64,000 bases of DNA from Bacillota bacterium (lineage in GTDB: Bacteria; Bacillota; Clostridia; Christensenellales; Christensenellaceae), in assembly GCA_023408315.1 (NCBI GenBank), contig JAEYKI010000008.1:310001-374000 (forward strand), in the 5' to 3' direction. The notes under the pieces are model-generated. The model saw nothing but the letters and a program-made list of their open reading frames with translations. It did no database searches and had not been told where the DNA came from. Position 1 is the first letter of the stretch; each line of letters opens with the position of its first letter. Both the position numbers and the translations under genes were made by a program. Positions 35,298 through 44,249 of this stretch are shown in pieces.

Positions 35298-36773
35298 ATG
35301 AATAATATTTCCGCCATTTCCCAATACCCGGATGCAGCCGCGGTGATCGCGCAGCTGGACGAACTCATCAAAAAACCCATTTACTCCATTAAGCCGGAAG
35401 CCTTGAAAGCCTATGAAGAAGAATATTACGAAAAAAAATGCGCAGGGTCAAAGGCCATGATACAGGAGGCCCAGGAGTTCATCCCGGGCGGGGTACAGCA
35501 TAACCTGGCGTTCAATTACCCATTTCCTCTTGTATTCACAAAGGCGGATGGCGCGTACCTGTATGATATAGACGGCAACCAGTATTATGATTTTTTGCAG
35601 GCGGGCGGCCCCACCGTGCTGGGCAGCAACCCCCCCGCGGTTCGCGAAAAAGTTATGGAGCTTTTAAACAACTGCGGCCCATCCACCGGCCTGTTCCACG
35701 AGTATGAATATAAACTGGCCAAAAAAATATCGGAGCTTATGCCCGCAGTGGAAATGTTCCGCATGCTGGGCAGCGGCACGGAAGCCTGCATGGCCGCCAT
35801 TCGCGTGGCACGGCTTGCCACCGGCAAAAAATACGTCATCAAGATGGGCGGCGCGTACCACGGCTGGAGCGACCAGCTTGCATACGGCATCCGCATCCCC
35901 GGCTCCCGCTCCACGCAGGCGCACGGCGTGCCCAAATTCTGCTTTAATAAAACCCAGGAATTCTTCCCCAACGATTTAAAAGAACTGGAGCGCAAACTGC
36001 GCGGAAACCAAATGCGCGGCGGCACGGCCTGCGTGCTCATGGAGCCCGTTGGCCCGGAGAGCGGCACCCGCCCCCTGGATATCCATTTCAATAAACAAGT
36101 GGAAGCCCTCTGCCGCAAATACGGCGCGCTTCTGGTGTTTGACGAGGTTGTTACCGCGTTCCGCCTTGGCACGGGCGGCGCGCAAGGATATTTTGGCGTC
36201 TCGCCGGACCTCACCGTATTTGGCAAGGTGGTCGCGGGCGGCTACCCCGGCGCGGGCGGCCTGGGCGGCAAAAAAGAATACATGCAATACCTGGCGGCGG
36301 GCATCCACGGCGGCGCCAAGCATAAAAAGGCGCTCATTGGCGGCACCATGGCGGCCACCCCTTTAAGCTCCCTGGCCGGATACTATACCCTGTGTGAAAT
36401 GGAGCGTACCCAGGCCGCTGCCAAAGCCGCGGAAATGGGCGATATGCTCACCCACGGGCTGCAGCACCTGATTACAAAATACAATCTGCCCTTTGTGGCG
36501 TTCAACCAGGGCTCCATCTGCCACCTGGAAACCCTGGGCACCATCCACTTTGCCATCAACTGGGGCAAAATCTGGACCATCCCCAAAGTTCTGGAAGAAA
36601 CATCCCTGCGTAAAACGCATATGGAATACATGGGCGCGGCCTACATGGCGGAAGGCCTTGTAACCCTCGCGGGCAGCAGGCTGTATACAAGCGCGGCCTA
36701 TACGCCGGGAATGATAGAGGACGCCCTTGGGCGGTTTGAACGCGTGTTCCAGAATGTGGCGCGCATTGTGTAA
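35298..36773 (+). CDS. Class III aminotransferase, GSA-aminomutase-like
   Basis: This 491-residue PLP enzyme resembles glutamate-1-semialdehyde 2,1-aminomutase. It has FIPGGVQHN near residue 60, SGTEACMAAIRVAR, GAYHGWSDQ, DEVVTAFRLG and the PLP lysine in FGKVVAGGYP. It is about 60 residues longer than HemL, mostly at the N-terminus, and sits in a sugar-type operon rather than with haem genes, so a role in amino-sugar or amino-acid use is more likely. The ATG at 35298 follows GGGAGG. Confidence 0.9.
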   Translation: MNNISAISQYPDAAAVIAQLDELIKKPIYSIKPEALKAYEEEYYEKKCAGSKAMIQEAQEFIPGGVQHNLAFNYPFPLVFTKADGAYLYDIDGNQYYDFLQAGGPTVLGSNPPAVREKVMELLNNCGPSTGLFHEYEYKLAKKISELMPAVEMFRMLGSGTEACMAAIRVARLATGKKYVIKMGGAYHGWSDQLAYGIRIPGSRSTQAHGVPKFCFNKTQEFFPNDLKELERKLRGNQMRGGTACVLMEPVGPESGTRPLDIHFNKQVEALCRKYGALLVFDEVVTAFRLGTGGAQGYFGVSPDLTVFGKVVAGGYPGAGGLGGKKEYMQYLAAGIHGGAKHKKALIGGTMAATPLSSLAGYYTLCEMERTQAAAKAAEMGDMLTHGLQHLITKYNLPFVAFNQGSICHLETLGTIHFAINWGKIWTIPKVLEETSLRKTHMEYMGAAYMAEGLVTLAGSRLYTSAAYTPGMIEDALGRFERVFQNVARIV

Positions 36774-36797
36774 GTTATGAGTGGAGGGATTGCCGAA

Positions 36798-37946
36798 ATG
36801 AAACCACAGGTGGCACGGGAACTGGTTGTACGCGCGGGGCGCCGCCTTGTAGAAACGGGCCTTATCGCCCGCACATGGGGCAACGTAAGCTGCCGCATCA
36901 GCAGCAATATGTTCGTTATCACCCCCAGCGGGCGGGACTACATGAGCCTGACGCCGGACGAAATTGTTACCCTGCGCATCCCGGATCTTTCGTATTCCGG
37001 GGATATCAAGCCCTCATCAGAGAAGGGCGTTCACGCCGCGGTCTATACCATGCGGCCTGATATTGGCTTTGTGATCCACACGCACCAGCCAAAAGCCTCC
37101 GCCGGCGGTTCGCTGGGCCTGGGTTCGCTCAGGCTCGCAGAAGAGGAAGTCATCTGCGCGGCCTACGGCCTGCCCGGCACGGGCAAACTCAGGAAAGGCG
37201 TGGTGGACGCGCTGGGCCGTTCCACCAAAAACGCGCTCATCATGCGCAACCACGGCGCGCTCTGCTTTGGCCGCGATTTTGAGGAAACGTTTGCCGCGGC
37301 AGCAGCCCTGGAGGATTATTGCGAATCGTTCCTGCGGGCCGAATATCTTAAAAGGAGCGGCAAAACAGAATACGACGCCAACGAATACCGCGCCTATGCC
37401 CTGCATGCGGACGCATACGCGCCCGCCCCGCGCCAGGATGCGGCAAGCGTCCGCGCGGAAGGCGGATTCAACTTCCGCAGCAAAGAAAATGAAGCTTTTA
37501 TTGCGTTCAGCCGGGATACCGGCTCTCTTGCGCCGGAACAGCGGATGCACCGCGCAATTTACCTGCGCCATCCCAAGATCAACGCGATTGCGGAAACCTC
37601 CTCACCCGGCGTTTCGGCTGTCGCCCGCAAAGGCGCAAGGCTCCTGCCCCTGCTGGACGATTTTGCCCAAATCGCGGGGCACATTGTACGGTCCGCGCCC
37701 AATGACCCGGAAGCCGCTGCCCGCGCGTTCGGGAGCAATTCCGCTATTCTGGTGCGGGAGGGCTACGCCCTTTGCGCCGGCGGCACGGAGAGCGACGCCC
37801 GCGCGGTGGCCATGGTAATGGACAAAAACTGCGAGGCGTGGATTGCCGCTTCCCTGTTTGGCAGGCCCAAGCCCATCGGTGCACTGGACTGCGCCCTGAT
37901 GCGGCTTGTATACCAGCGCAAGTACGCCGCGCTGGCAAACAAATAA
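36798..37946 (+). CDS. Tandem class II aldolase protein with a degenerate second domain
   Basis: This 382-residue protein has two aldolase-II type halves. The first (about 1-190) keeps the family motifs: GNVSCR, ITPSG, the zinc-binding HTHQPKAS and a later RNHGAL. The second (about 235-375) follows the same layout but has AETSSPGV where HTH should be and REGYAL instead of NHG, so it probably lacks metal. Cleavage or epimerisation of a sugar phosphate by domain 1 is expected from the family. It is 24 bases after the aminotransferase gene. The ATG at 36798 has GGAGGG ahead of it. Confidence 0.87.
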   Translation: MKPQVARELVVRAGRRLVETGLIARTWGNVSCRISSNMFVITPSGRDYMSLTPDEIVTLRIPDLSYSGDIKPSSEKGVHAAVYTMRPDIGFVIHTHQPKASAGGSLGLGSLRLAEEEVICAAYGLPGTGKLRKGVVDALGRSTKNALIMRNHGALCFGRDFEETFAAAAALEDYCESFLRAEYLKRSGKTEYDANEYRAYALHADAYAPAPRQDAASVRAEGGFNFRSKENEAFIAFSRDTGSLAPEQRMHRAIYLRHPKINAIAETSSPGVSAVARKGARLLPLLDDFAQIAGHIVRSAPNDPEAAARAFGSNSAILVREGYALCAGGTESDARAVAMVMDKNCEAWIAASLFGRPKPIGALDCALMRLVYQRKYAALANK

Positions 37947-37972
37947 TACTGAAATCCTCCCCACACTGTAGA

Positions 37973-38008
37973 GAGCCCCTGCGCCATCCACAACCGCAGG
38001 GGCTCGGT
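37973..38008 (+). terminator. Terminator of the aminotransferase-aldolase operon
   Basis: GAGCCCCTGCG (37973-37983) pairs exactly with CGCAGGGGCTC (37995-38005), followed by GGTTTATT. The stem is strong; the T run is short. It lies 27 bases past the aldolase stop. Confidence 0.82.
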
Positions 38009-38025
38009 TTATTACCGAATATATA

Positions 38026-38055
38026 TTGACAATTTATACCCGCAAAAGATATATT
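38026..38055 (+). promoter_or_regulatory. Promoter of the large membrane protein gene
   Basis: TTGACA (38026-38031) is a consensus -35 box and TATATT (38050-38055) lies 18 bases on. An AGATATATTATA direct repeat follows, which might affect start choice. Confidence 0.7.
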
Positions 38056-38102
38056 ATAAAGATATATTATATGTATAATATTGTTAACAGAATAGAGTAG
38101 TG

Positions 38103-40301
38103 ATGAAATTGATTTCAGAATTAAACAAAAGAACATGCAGAATATTGTTTGCCGCGCTGATTGGCATCGTTTTTGCGGGTTGTTCCTTCCTGATGCAGCA
38201 AACAGCAAAGCAGATAGACCTGAATCAAATCAATCCCGAGAGTATACGGTATACTGCCGCCTGCAATGTGGACACTGTATATAACGGCGTCAACCAGGTC
38301 AAAATCAACGCGTATTCCACAATACAGGGCGTTGACTCAACCAATGCGCAAATATCAATCATTGCCGTGCCAAAGGGCGGCGATCCATACAGCGGTTACC
38401 GGCTTCCGGGCTATCAGTATGAATATCCAACGCTCTCCAAAATCTATGGTGGAGGCCAGGATTACAGCCTTTCCGGCGTGGAAGCAAACTGCTATGCGGC
38501 GCAGATTCCGGCGGATATCTACAATATCAACATACTCACCCAGGTAGCAGACGGCGGCCTTGCGTATACAATAACAAACCAAACATTTGAAAACGGCATT
38601 TATCATAATTTGCTGGACGTGCTGTTTATCCTGTTCGCGTGGATCATCTATTCTGTTCTGGCATACCTTTGCCTTGAACTTCTGTTTAAAAAGGCTGTGG
38701 CGGCAGATAATCCGAACGCAGAACAAATCACGGGCAAACATTCCTTTCTCAGCGTGTTCGGCATTATTTTTCTGGCTTTGTTTTTTTGGATATTCCTGAA
38801 CGTCACATTTTCCAACATATCTGCCTATGCAAATATAGAAACATATAAAGGCGTCCCTTCCGTGTTTGGCGCGGTTCTTATCTTTATACTCATGTATTCC
38901 CTGTGGAGCGGCCTGGATTTTTCCAAAAAAGCAACCGCCAAAACAAAACTGTTTATTGCCCTTGGTTGCGCCGCGTTTTTTGGCTTCCAGATTGCGCTTT
39001 GTAATTCCCTTTCGGGGCAGATTGCAAGCTTTGATTCCACCCAGGTTGCTTCTTCGGCGCTTTCGTATATCCAAAACGGCGCGGTTACCCTGCGGCCAAC
39101 CTATTTTGTATTGAACCCCAATAATTATTTCATGCTTTTTACAGACATTGGTCTATACCAGCTAGCGGGTGGTTCCCAGCCTTATTTTCAGCAACTGACC
39201 TATCTGATCAACATACTGCTTCTGGATGCTGCCATAGCGCTTTCTTATTCCTGCATCAAACAGCTTGCGGGGCGCAGAACGGCGGCCATAATGCTTTTGC
39301 CCCTTTGCCTTCTCATTGGGCTTAACCCCATGATGATTATGTTCTACTCTGATATTTTAACCATTGTAATCCCCGTACTCATCTTCTTTATATATCTTAA
39401 GCTGCGCAAAAGCAAAATGCCTCTTAAAATTGTTTTGCTTATTCTAATGGCGCTGGCCGCGTATATTGGGTATCAGTTTAAAATAACTTCCATTATTATT
39501 ATTATCGCCATCCCCATTGTTGAATTGATCTGCCATTTAAAGCAATGGAAACGGGTTATTGCCGTGCTGTTGTCCTGCGTTCTGGTATTTGGCATTTTAT
39601 CTGTCCTGAATCAAAAGACAGAAGAATACACGAATACGGCGCCCCTGCTGGATATCAACATGGCGAACAATCCAAACCTGGAAGCCGCTTCGGCATGGCA
39701 TTATATCATGATGGGATTAAATTATCCGTACGGAACTTTTTCGCAGGAAGACTGGGATTTTTCACTGACCCGCGTCAAGGACACAAGGATTGATGAGCAA
39801 AAGGCCGTAATCAAGCAAAGACTGGAATATTACGGGCCCGCCGGATACCTTATGTTCCTGAACAACAAGGCAATTTATGCGTTTGGAGACGCCACTTTTG
39901 GTATTGGCAGCGGAGCCAACGGAGATTATAAATACAACATGCCCCCAAACAGTATATCCATGTTATTGCAGGACGTGTTCAGCTCCAGTGGAAAGTGGTT
40001 CCCTCTTTTTGCTTATACACTGCAGGGCGCATGGATATTTTGCCTGTTGTTGATTGCGTGCCCCCTGTTTTTTAAAAACAGAAAAAGAACTGATCCCAAC
40101 ATATCCATTTTGCGGCTTTCCCTGGCAGGATTTCTTATTTACCTTCTAATTTCAGAAAACAATAACAGGCAGCTCATCAACCAGCTTCCACTCATCATAA
40201 TACTTGCGGCGTTTTCCCTGCAACCGGTGATGAGCGGTTTTAAAAATCTGGCCGGAAAAGCTTATCTAAAATTAAAAAACGGAACCGAATCAAACAAGTA
40301 A
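38103..40301 (+). CDS. Large polytopic membrane protein, glycosyltransferase-like
   Basis: This 732-residue protein has one N-terminal hydrophobic segment (about 12-32), an outside domain of about 130 residues with no recognised motif, and then ten or more membrane helices. The overall plan resembles GT-C type sugar transferases or lipid-linked polysaccharide proteins, but I see no diagnostic acidic motif, so function is unassigned. A GTG directly precedes the ATG. It is expressed alone, from its own promoter, and its composition is more AT-rich than the flanking operons. Confidence 0.7.
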   Translation: MKLISELNKRTCRILFAALIGIVFAGCSFLMQQTAKQIDLNQINPESIRYTAACNVDTVYNGVNQVKINAYSTIQGVDSTNAQISIIAVPKGGDPYSGYRLPGYQYEYPTLSKIYGGGQDYSLSGVEANCYAAQIPADIYNINILTQVADGGLAYTITNQTFENGIYHNLLDVLFILFAWIIYSVLAYLCLELLFKKAVAADNPNAEQITGKHSFLSVFGIIFLALFFWIFLNVTFSNISAYANIETYKGVPSVFGAVLIFILMYSLWSGLDFSKKATAKTKLFIALGCAAFFGFQIALCNSLSGQIASFDSTQVASSALSYIQNGAVTLRPTYFVLNPNNYFMLFTDIGLYQLAGGSQPYFQQLTYLINILLLDAAIALSYSCIKQLAGRRTAAIMLLPLCLLIGLNPMMIMFYSDILTIVIPVLIFFIYLKLRKSKMPLKIVLLILMALAAYIGYQFKITSIIIIIAIPIVELICHLKQWKRVIAVLLSCVLVFGILSVLNQKTEEYTNTAPLLDINMANNPNLEAASAWHYIMMGLNYPYGTFSQEDWDFSLTRVKDTRIDEQKAVIKQRLEYYGPAGYLMFLNNKAIYAFGDATFGIGSGANGDYKYNMPPNSISMLLQDVFSSSGKWFPLFAYTLQGAWIFCLLLIACPLFFKNRKRTDPNISILRLSLAGFLIYLLISENNNRQLINQLPLIIILAAFSLQPVMSGFKNLAGKAYLKLKNGTESNK

Positions 40302-40479
40302 TTCATGATTGTATATACTATTTTGGAGCGACGGCTGCATTGCTCCGCTTAGCTCCAACCGCCGCTATGTGTCGCTATTTGCTCCGTGCCCTCCAGAGAA
40401 GGCCGTATGTTCTCCACCAAACCGCTCCTATCAGGGCTATGGCCGTAAAGCCATTGAGTGGCAAACAAAGTTGATATCC

Positions 40480-40510
40480 AAAAATGCCGTCATTATTAAA
40501 CGGCATTTTT
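40480..40510. terminator. Bidirectional terminator between convergent genes
   Basis: AAAAATGCCGT (40480-40490) pairs exactly with ACGGCATTTTT (40500-40510), with T runs on both strands. It lies 180 bases after the membrane protein gene and 68 beyond the VWA gene end. A further stem, TTGGAGC/GCTCCAA at 40323-40358, lies between. Confidence 0.85.
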
Positions 40511-40577
40511 AGATAATCGTGCTTGCAGTCCCCGGCGCAATCGGGAGATGCGCCCCTCCAAAAAAGATAACTTGCTT

Positions 40578-42140
40578 TCACCACATCTGCCCCAGCCTGT
40601 TCACCAGATAGCGAAACTCATCCCTGTACGGGTCGTCTGTCAGGCCCTGAATACCTGCCAGCAACTCCAGCGCCGTTTTGTATGTCGCGCTGCCCTTGTA
40701 CTGGGAATCCCGCAGCAGCATGCCAACCTCCGCCACCGCGGCGGCAAACCGCAGGTTGGCGGACGGATTCTGGGAAACATTCTCTCCGCTCACCGCATAC
40801 TGCAAAAGCTTGCTTTCGTTTTGATCCGGCTTCTTGTAGCGGATGCTTACCGTCATCCATTCGCCGCTGCCCGTTTCCTGCATCTTCTGGTATTTCAGGT
40901 CCGCGCCCGCAATGGAAAAATCGGAATTCCCGTCCGCCAGCTCATACAGAACAATCACGCGATGCCCCGCGCCAATCTCGCCCGCATCCTTGGTATCGTC
41001 CGCAAAATCCTCGTCCTCCATCACCCGGTCCTCGTAGCCAATCAGCCTGTATCCTTTTACCATGGCTGGATTGAACTCCGTTTGCAGTTTCACATCCTTT
41101 GCCACGGTAAACATGGTGCCGCCCATGTCCTCAATCAGGGCACGGCGCGCCTCGTAAATGTTATCTATATAGGAATAATTGCCGTTGCCCTTGTCCGCAA
41201 TTGTTTCCAGCTTGTTATCTTTCAGATTTCCGGTTCCAAAGCCCAGTACAGAGAGGTATACGCCGCTCTGGCGTTTTTGGGCAATCAGGTCTGCCAGCGC
41301 GCTTTCGCTGGTAACGCCAACGTTCAGGTCTCCGTCCGTTGCCAGTATCACGCAGTTGTTGCCCCCGTCTTTAAAATACTGCTCCGCAAGCTGGTAAGCG
41401 GTCTGTATCCCTGCCGAGCCGTTCGTGCTCCCGCCTGCGCGCAAATTTTCAATGGCGCTCATAATGGTGTTTTTCTCCCGTCCAGATACCCCCTCCAGCA
41501 ATACCCGGTCCATGGAGGCATACGTTACAATGGATACCGTGTCCTGCGGGCGAAGCTGCTCGCAGAAGAGCAGAAAAGATTTTCTAAGCAAATCCAGCTT
41601 GTTTGCGGCGTCCATGGAGCCGGATACGTCTATCAGGAACACAAAATTGGATACGGGCAGGTTTTCCGTGTCCAGCTTCTGCGCCTGCAGGCCCACCATC
41701 AACAGTTTTGTCTGGCTGTTCCACGGGCATGGCGCAATCTCCGTTGTCACAGAGAAGGGTTCTCCCATCCTTGGCTGGGGCAGTTCGTATTTAAAATAAT
41801 TCAGCATTTCCTCAATGCGCACCGCGCCCGCCTCCGGTTTTTGCCCGTCCAGTATCATCCGCCGTATGTTTGCATAAGAGGCCGTGTCCACATCCGCAGA
41901 AATGGTGGACAACGGCTTGTTTGTTGTGGCGGTAAACCTGCTCTCGTCAATGTTGTCATACTCCTCTGTGTTGTAGCTGTCCATATACCGCCCCTCGCCA
42001 ACCGCCGGGGCCTGCATGGGCGCGTTGCCATTCGCCTGCGGCGCGTAAGATGCCACCGGCGCGGCCGCGCATGCGCTGATACAGGTTGCAAGGAATACCA
42101 GCGCCAGAATCAATACGATTGCCTTTTTTACGTTTCTCAT
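40578..42140 (-). CDS. VWA-domain lipoprotein (YfbK-like)
   Basis: The 520-residue protein has a lipoprotein signal ending in CISAC, a von Willebrand N-terminal domain (ADVDTASYANIRRM) and a VWA domain with intact metal-ion site (LIDVSGSMD, then TNGSAGI and ATDGDLNVG). A C-terminal domain of the type found in YfbK completes it. It should sit on the outer face of the membrane and bind a protein partner through the metal site. The start follows AAAGGAGG. No operon partner is evident. The function of the family is poorly known. Confidence 0.9.
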   Translation of the reverse strand: MRNVKKAIVLILALVFLATCISACAAAPVASYAPQANGNAPMQAPAVGEGRYMDSYNTEEYDNIDESRFTATTNKPLSTISADVDTASYANIRRMILDGQKPEAGAVRIEEMLNYFKYELPQPRMGEPFSVTTEIAPCPWNSQTKLLMVGLQAQKLDTENLPVSNFVFLIDVSGSMDAANKLDLLRKSFLLFCEQLRPQDTVSIVTYASMDRVLLEGVSGREKNTIMSAIENLRAGGSTNGSAGIQTAYQLAEQYFKDGGNNCVILATDGDLNVGVTSESALADLIAQKRQSGVYLSVLGFGTGNLKDNKLETIADKGNGNYSYIDNIYEARRALIEDMGGTMFTVAKDVKLQTEFNPAMVKGYRLIGYEDRVMEDEDFADDTKDAGEIGAGHRVIVLYELADGNSDFSIAGADLKYQKMQETGSGEWMTVSIRYKKPDQNESKLLQYAVSGENVSQNPSANLRFAAAVAEVGMLLRDSQYKGSATYKTALELLAGIQGLTDDPYRDEFRYLVNRLGQMW

Positions 42141-42557
42141 TGTCTTTCCTCCTTTAATGTCTTTTTTTATGACTCCCCCTACGGGTCATGTTGTATATAT
42201 TCTACGTTATTTTAAACTTTCCTTTAATTAACATTTATGTAATTTTATATTAAATTTCCATTGATTTTTTATAACCAGATATTGAATATGTATTTGCAAC
42301 GGTAAAAAACCGGTAGGATACGCGTAACAGCTCATCACACTTTTTCAGCACTTACGAACCATTTTGTCAACGCTGCGCCATACATTCGTAACAGCTTGTC
42401 CGCTGCTTTTTAAGCGCAAAAGCCTTTTAACCTGGTTCATCCATTTAGACAACAAAAAAAGTCAAGAGTTCCCAATCAGCAAAAAACAGCGGCTTCAATG
42501 CCGCCTCCCACATGCTTTTCTAACAAAAAAGGCCCTTGCAGGCCCATGATTTGCATA
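42141..42557. other. Intergenic stretch without a supported gene
   Basis: This region holds the VWA gene promoter area and the 3' side of the next minus-strand gene. CGTAACAGCT occurs twice (near 42325 and 42390), and a GGCC-type weak hairpin precedes a T run just below 42558. I see no gene or known RNA. Confidence 0.4.
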
Positions 42558-42857
42558 TCACAACTTGTCAAATTCGGCTTTCACTGCGGCAAGCCGCTCC
42601 TCCAAGGCTTTTTTCAGCGCGCGCAGGTCAGCGTCCGCCAGGTTCTGCAGCGCAAGCTCCCCCTGGCGGCGGGTCACTTCGCCAATCGCCGCAAAGTTCC
42701 TGTTGCCTGCGCGCTTGGCGCGCAGGTAATAATTCTTAGGGTCGTCCCCTGCCCGCACCGTTTTGTTCAGGTATTCATTCAGCCTGTATATGGAATCCTT
42801 AATGGCGGTTATCTCTTCCATCATTTTGTTTCCGCGCTTCAATCCGTCCGCATCCAT
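42558..42857 (-). CDS. Small helical protein of unknown function
   Basis: This 99-residue protein is highly charged and predicted mostly helical, with heptad-like patterns at the C-terminus (LADADLRALKKALEERLAAVKAEFDKL). No signal peptide, membrane helix or metal motif is visible. The ATG at 42857 has GGGTGGGG upstream, and earlier in-frame ATGs lack a ribosome site. No family is recognised; it may be a small dimerising cytosolic protein. Confidence 0.6.
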   Translation of the reverse strand: MDADGLKRGNKMMEEITAIKDSIYRLNEYLNKTVRAGDDPKNYYLRAKRAGNRNFAAIGEVTRRQGELALQNLADADLRALKKALEERLAAVKAEFDKL

Positions 42858-43138
42858 TATCCCCACCCCTTTCTTTGCAGTTATCCCTATATTGTATGGC
42901 GCGCGCATAAATCTTTGTTACAGTCAAAACCATTCTGCACATTGGAATTTAAGCTTCCGGAAACGCAAAAAAATATATTCACCAAATTATTTTAAGTTTT
43001 CTTTACCCTGAACGATGATATATATGGTATCAGCGGTGTGGTACTACACAATTTTATTCAAATGACATACTACGGCTAATTTTGGAGGCTCTGGCCCATG
43101 CTTCCGCTCGGGGCCTAGAGCCCATTTAAAAAACCTCC

Positions 43139-44020
43139 TCAGCTTTCATTACTGTTTAAAAGCATATCGGCTAACCTTACATCAGGGTGATGATACTTTA
43201 CGTCCCCACTCCTGCTCCAATGGCGGATTGCACCATGCGGGCACCATTCGTCGCATGCAAAACACATCTCGCATCTGTGTTGAAACAACGGTTTCTTGTC
43301 AACGATCTTTATGTTTTCCACAGGGCAAACATTTGCACAGATTCCGCAGCCAATACACTTTTCATCTACAACAATGCTCTTGTCGGTTAGCGGAATCAAT
43401 TCAGAATACTCCAGTTTACTTTCTGTAGGTTCTTTCGCTTTTTCTCTGAGGCCGTTTGTGACCGGCTTTATCATAAGATTAAATACAGGTTTCATAAAAA
43501 AAAGGAACAGCACTTTCGCGCCCCTATATTTTGTGCCTCTTTTTTTCAAGATGCAATTACAGATATCATCTATTTTATTCTTGCTTTTGGAAATAATAAT
43601 ACCGCTGTCTTTTTCGATGGGGATCGGAATATGGTCATAATCCAAATTGTTCATTGGAAGTCTTATGAAATACTCGGCTGATACTTTTCCTCCGCATGAC
43701 CGGATGATACGGTTTAAAGTATGCAATGAGGGAAGCGCGTTGACGCACTCGTATCCTCCGCAAGTGCAAACTATAAAAATATGCAGAGTTTCAATATTGG
43801 CAATTTTCTTTATAAACCGTTCTATAATGAGCGGCACACCAGATACGCCCGCTAAGTAGGACGGAAATAGTATTCCTAAGTTTTGGGCGCTGATAGTTAT
43901 TTTATCTTTATGCATTTCTTTTGAGACAGGCGTTAACTTTGCATTTGTTTTGCCTGCGATTTCCCTTGCTGCCGCCAGTGTGTTTCCAGTACCCGAAAAA
44001 TAAAATATTGCAATACTCAT
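43139..44020 (-). CDS. EFR1 family ferredoxin-flavodoxin protein (copy 2)
   Basis: This 293-residue protein has FMN-binding FYFSGTGNTLAAA at its start and two 4Fe-4S motifs (CIGCGICANVCP and CEMCFACDEWCP) near the C-terminus, as in copy 1 at 21483-22262. It is longer, with a different middle part containing a hydrophobic stretch (VLFLFFMKPVF). It is also more AT-rich than most genes here, which suggests separate ancestry rather than recent duplication. AAAGGATGG precedes the ATG. Confidence 0.9.
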   Translation of the reverse strand: MSIAIFYFSGTGNTLAAAREIAGKTNAKLTPVSKEMHKDKITISAQNLGILFPSYLAGVSGVPLIIERFIKKIANIETLHIFIVCTCGGYECVNALPSLHTLNRIIRSCGGKVSAEYFIRLPMNNLDYDHIPIPIEKDSGIIISKSKNKIDDICNCILKKRGTKYRGAKVLFLFFMKPVFNLMIKPVTNGLREKAKEPTESKLEYSELIPLTDKSIVVDEKCIGCGICANVCPVENIKIVDKKPLFQHRCEMCFACDEWCPHGAIRHWSRSGDVKYHHPDVRLADMLLNSNES

Positions 44021-44148
44021 TGCACGCCATCCTTTTCAATTTGCCGGTCTTCCAGGCATTATTGTCATTTCTTTGGACTTCGCAGTATTAACCCGTTTAT
44101 ACCTGACACTTCTTATGCCAGCAAACAAAACCTTTTTTTACATATACA

Positions 44149-44179
44149 AAAGAGACAAGCGCTTTGGCCTTGTCTCTTT
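44149..44179 (-). terminator. Terminator of the lemA-DUF2207 operon
   Basis: AAAGAGACAAG (44149-44159) pairs with CTTGTCTCTTT (44169-44179), with T-rich sequence after it on the minus strand. It lies about 70 bases past the DUF2207 gene. Confidence 0.82.
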
Positions 44180-44249
44180 GCTTTGATTTCTGAATGATGC
44201 CAGGCAGCCAAAATACCAGCGGACATTGGCGCTTTTGGGCAGACGAATC

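Noticed and set aside
35298..36773. Haem-pathway HemL assignment
   Set aside because: Sequence resembles glutamate-1-semialdehyde aminomutase, but extra N-terminal length and the kinase-aldolase-TetR context argue against a haem role.
40548..42215. Long open frame of 555 codons on the plus strand opposite the VWA lipoprotein gene
   Set aside because: The minus-strand protein has a lipobox, MIDAS motif and ribosome site. The antisense frame shows no domain and an amino-acid make-up typical of reverse translation shadows.
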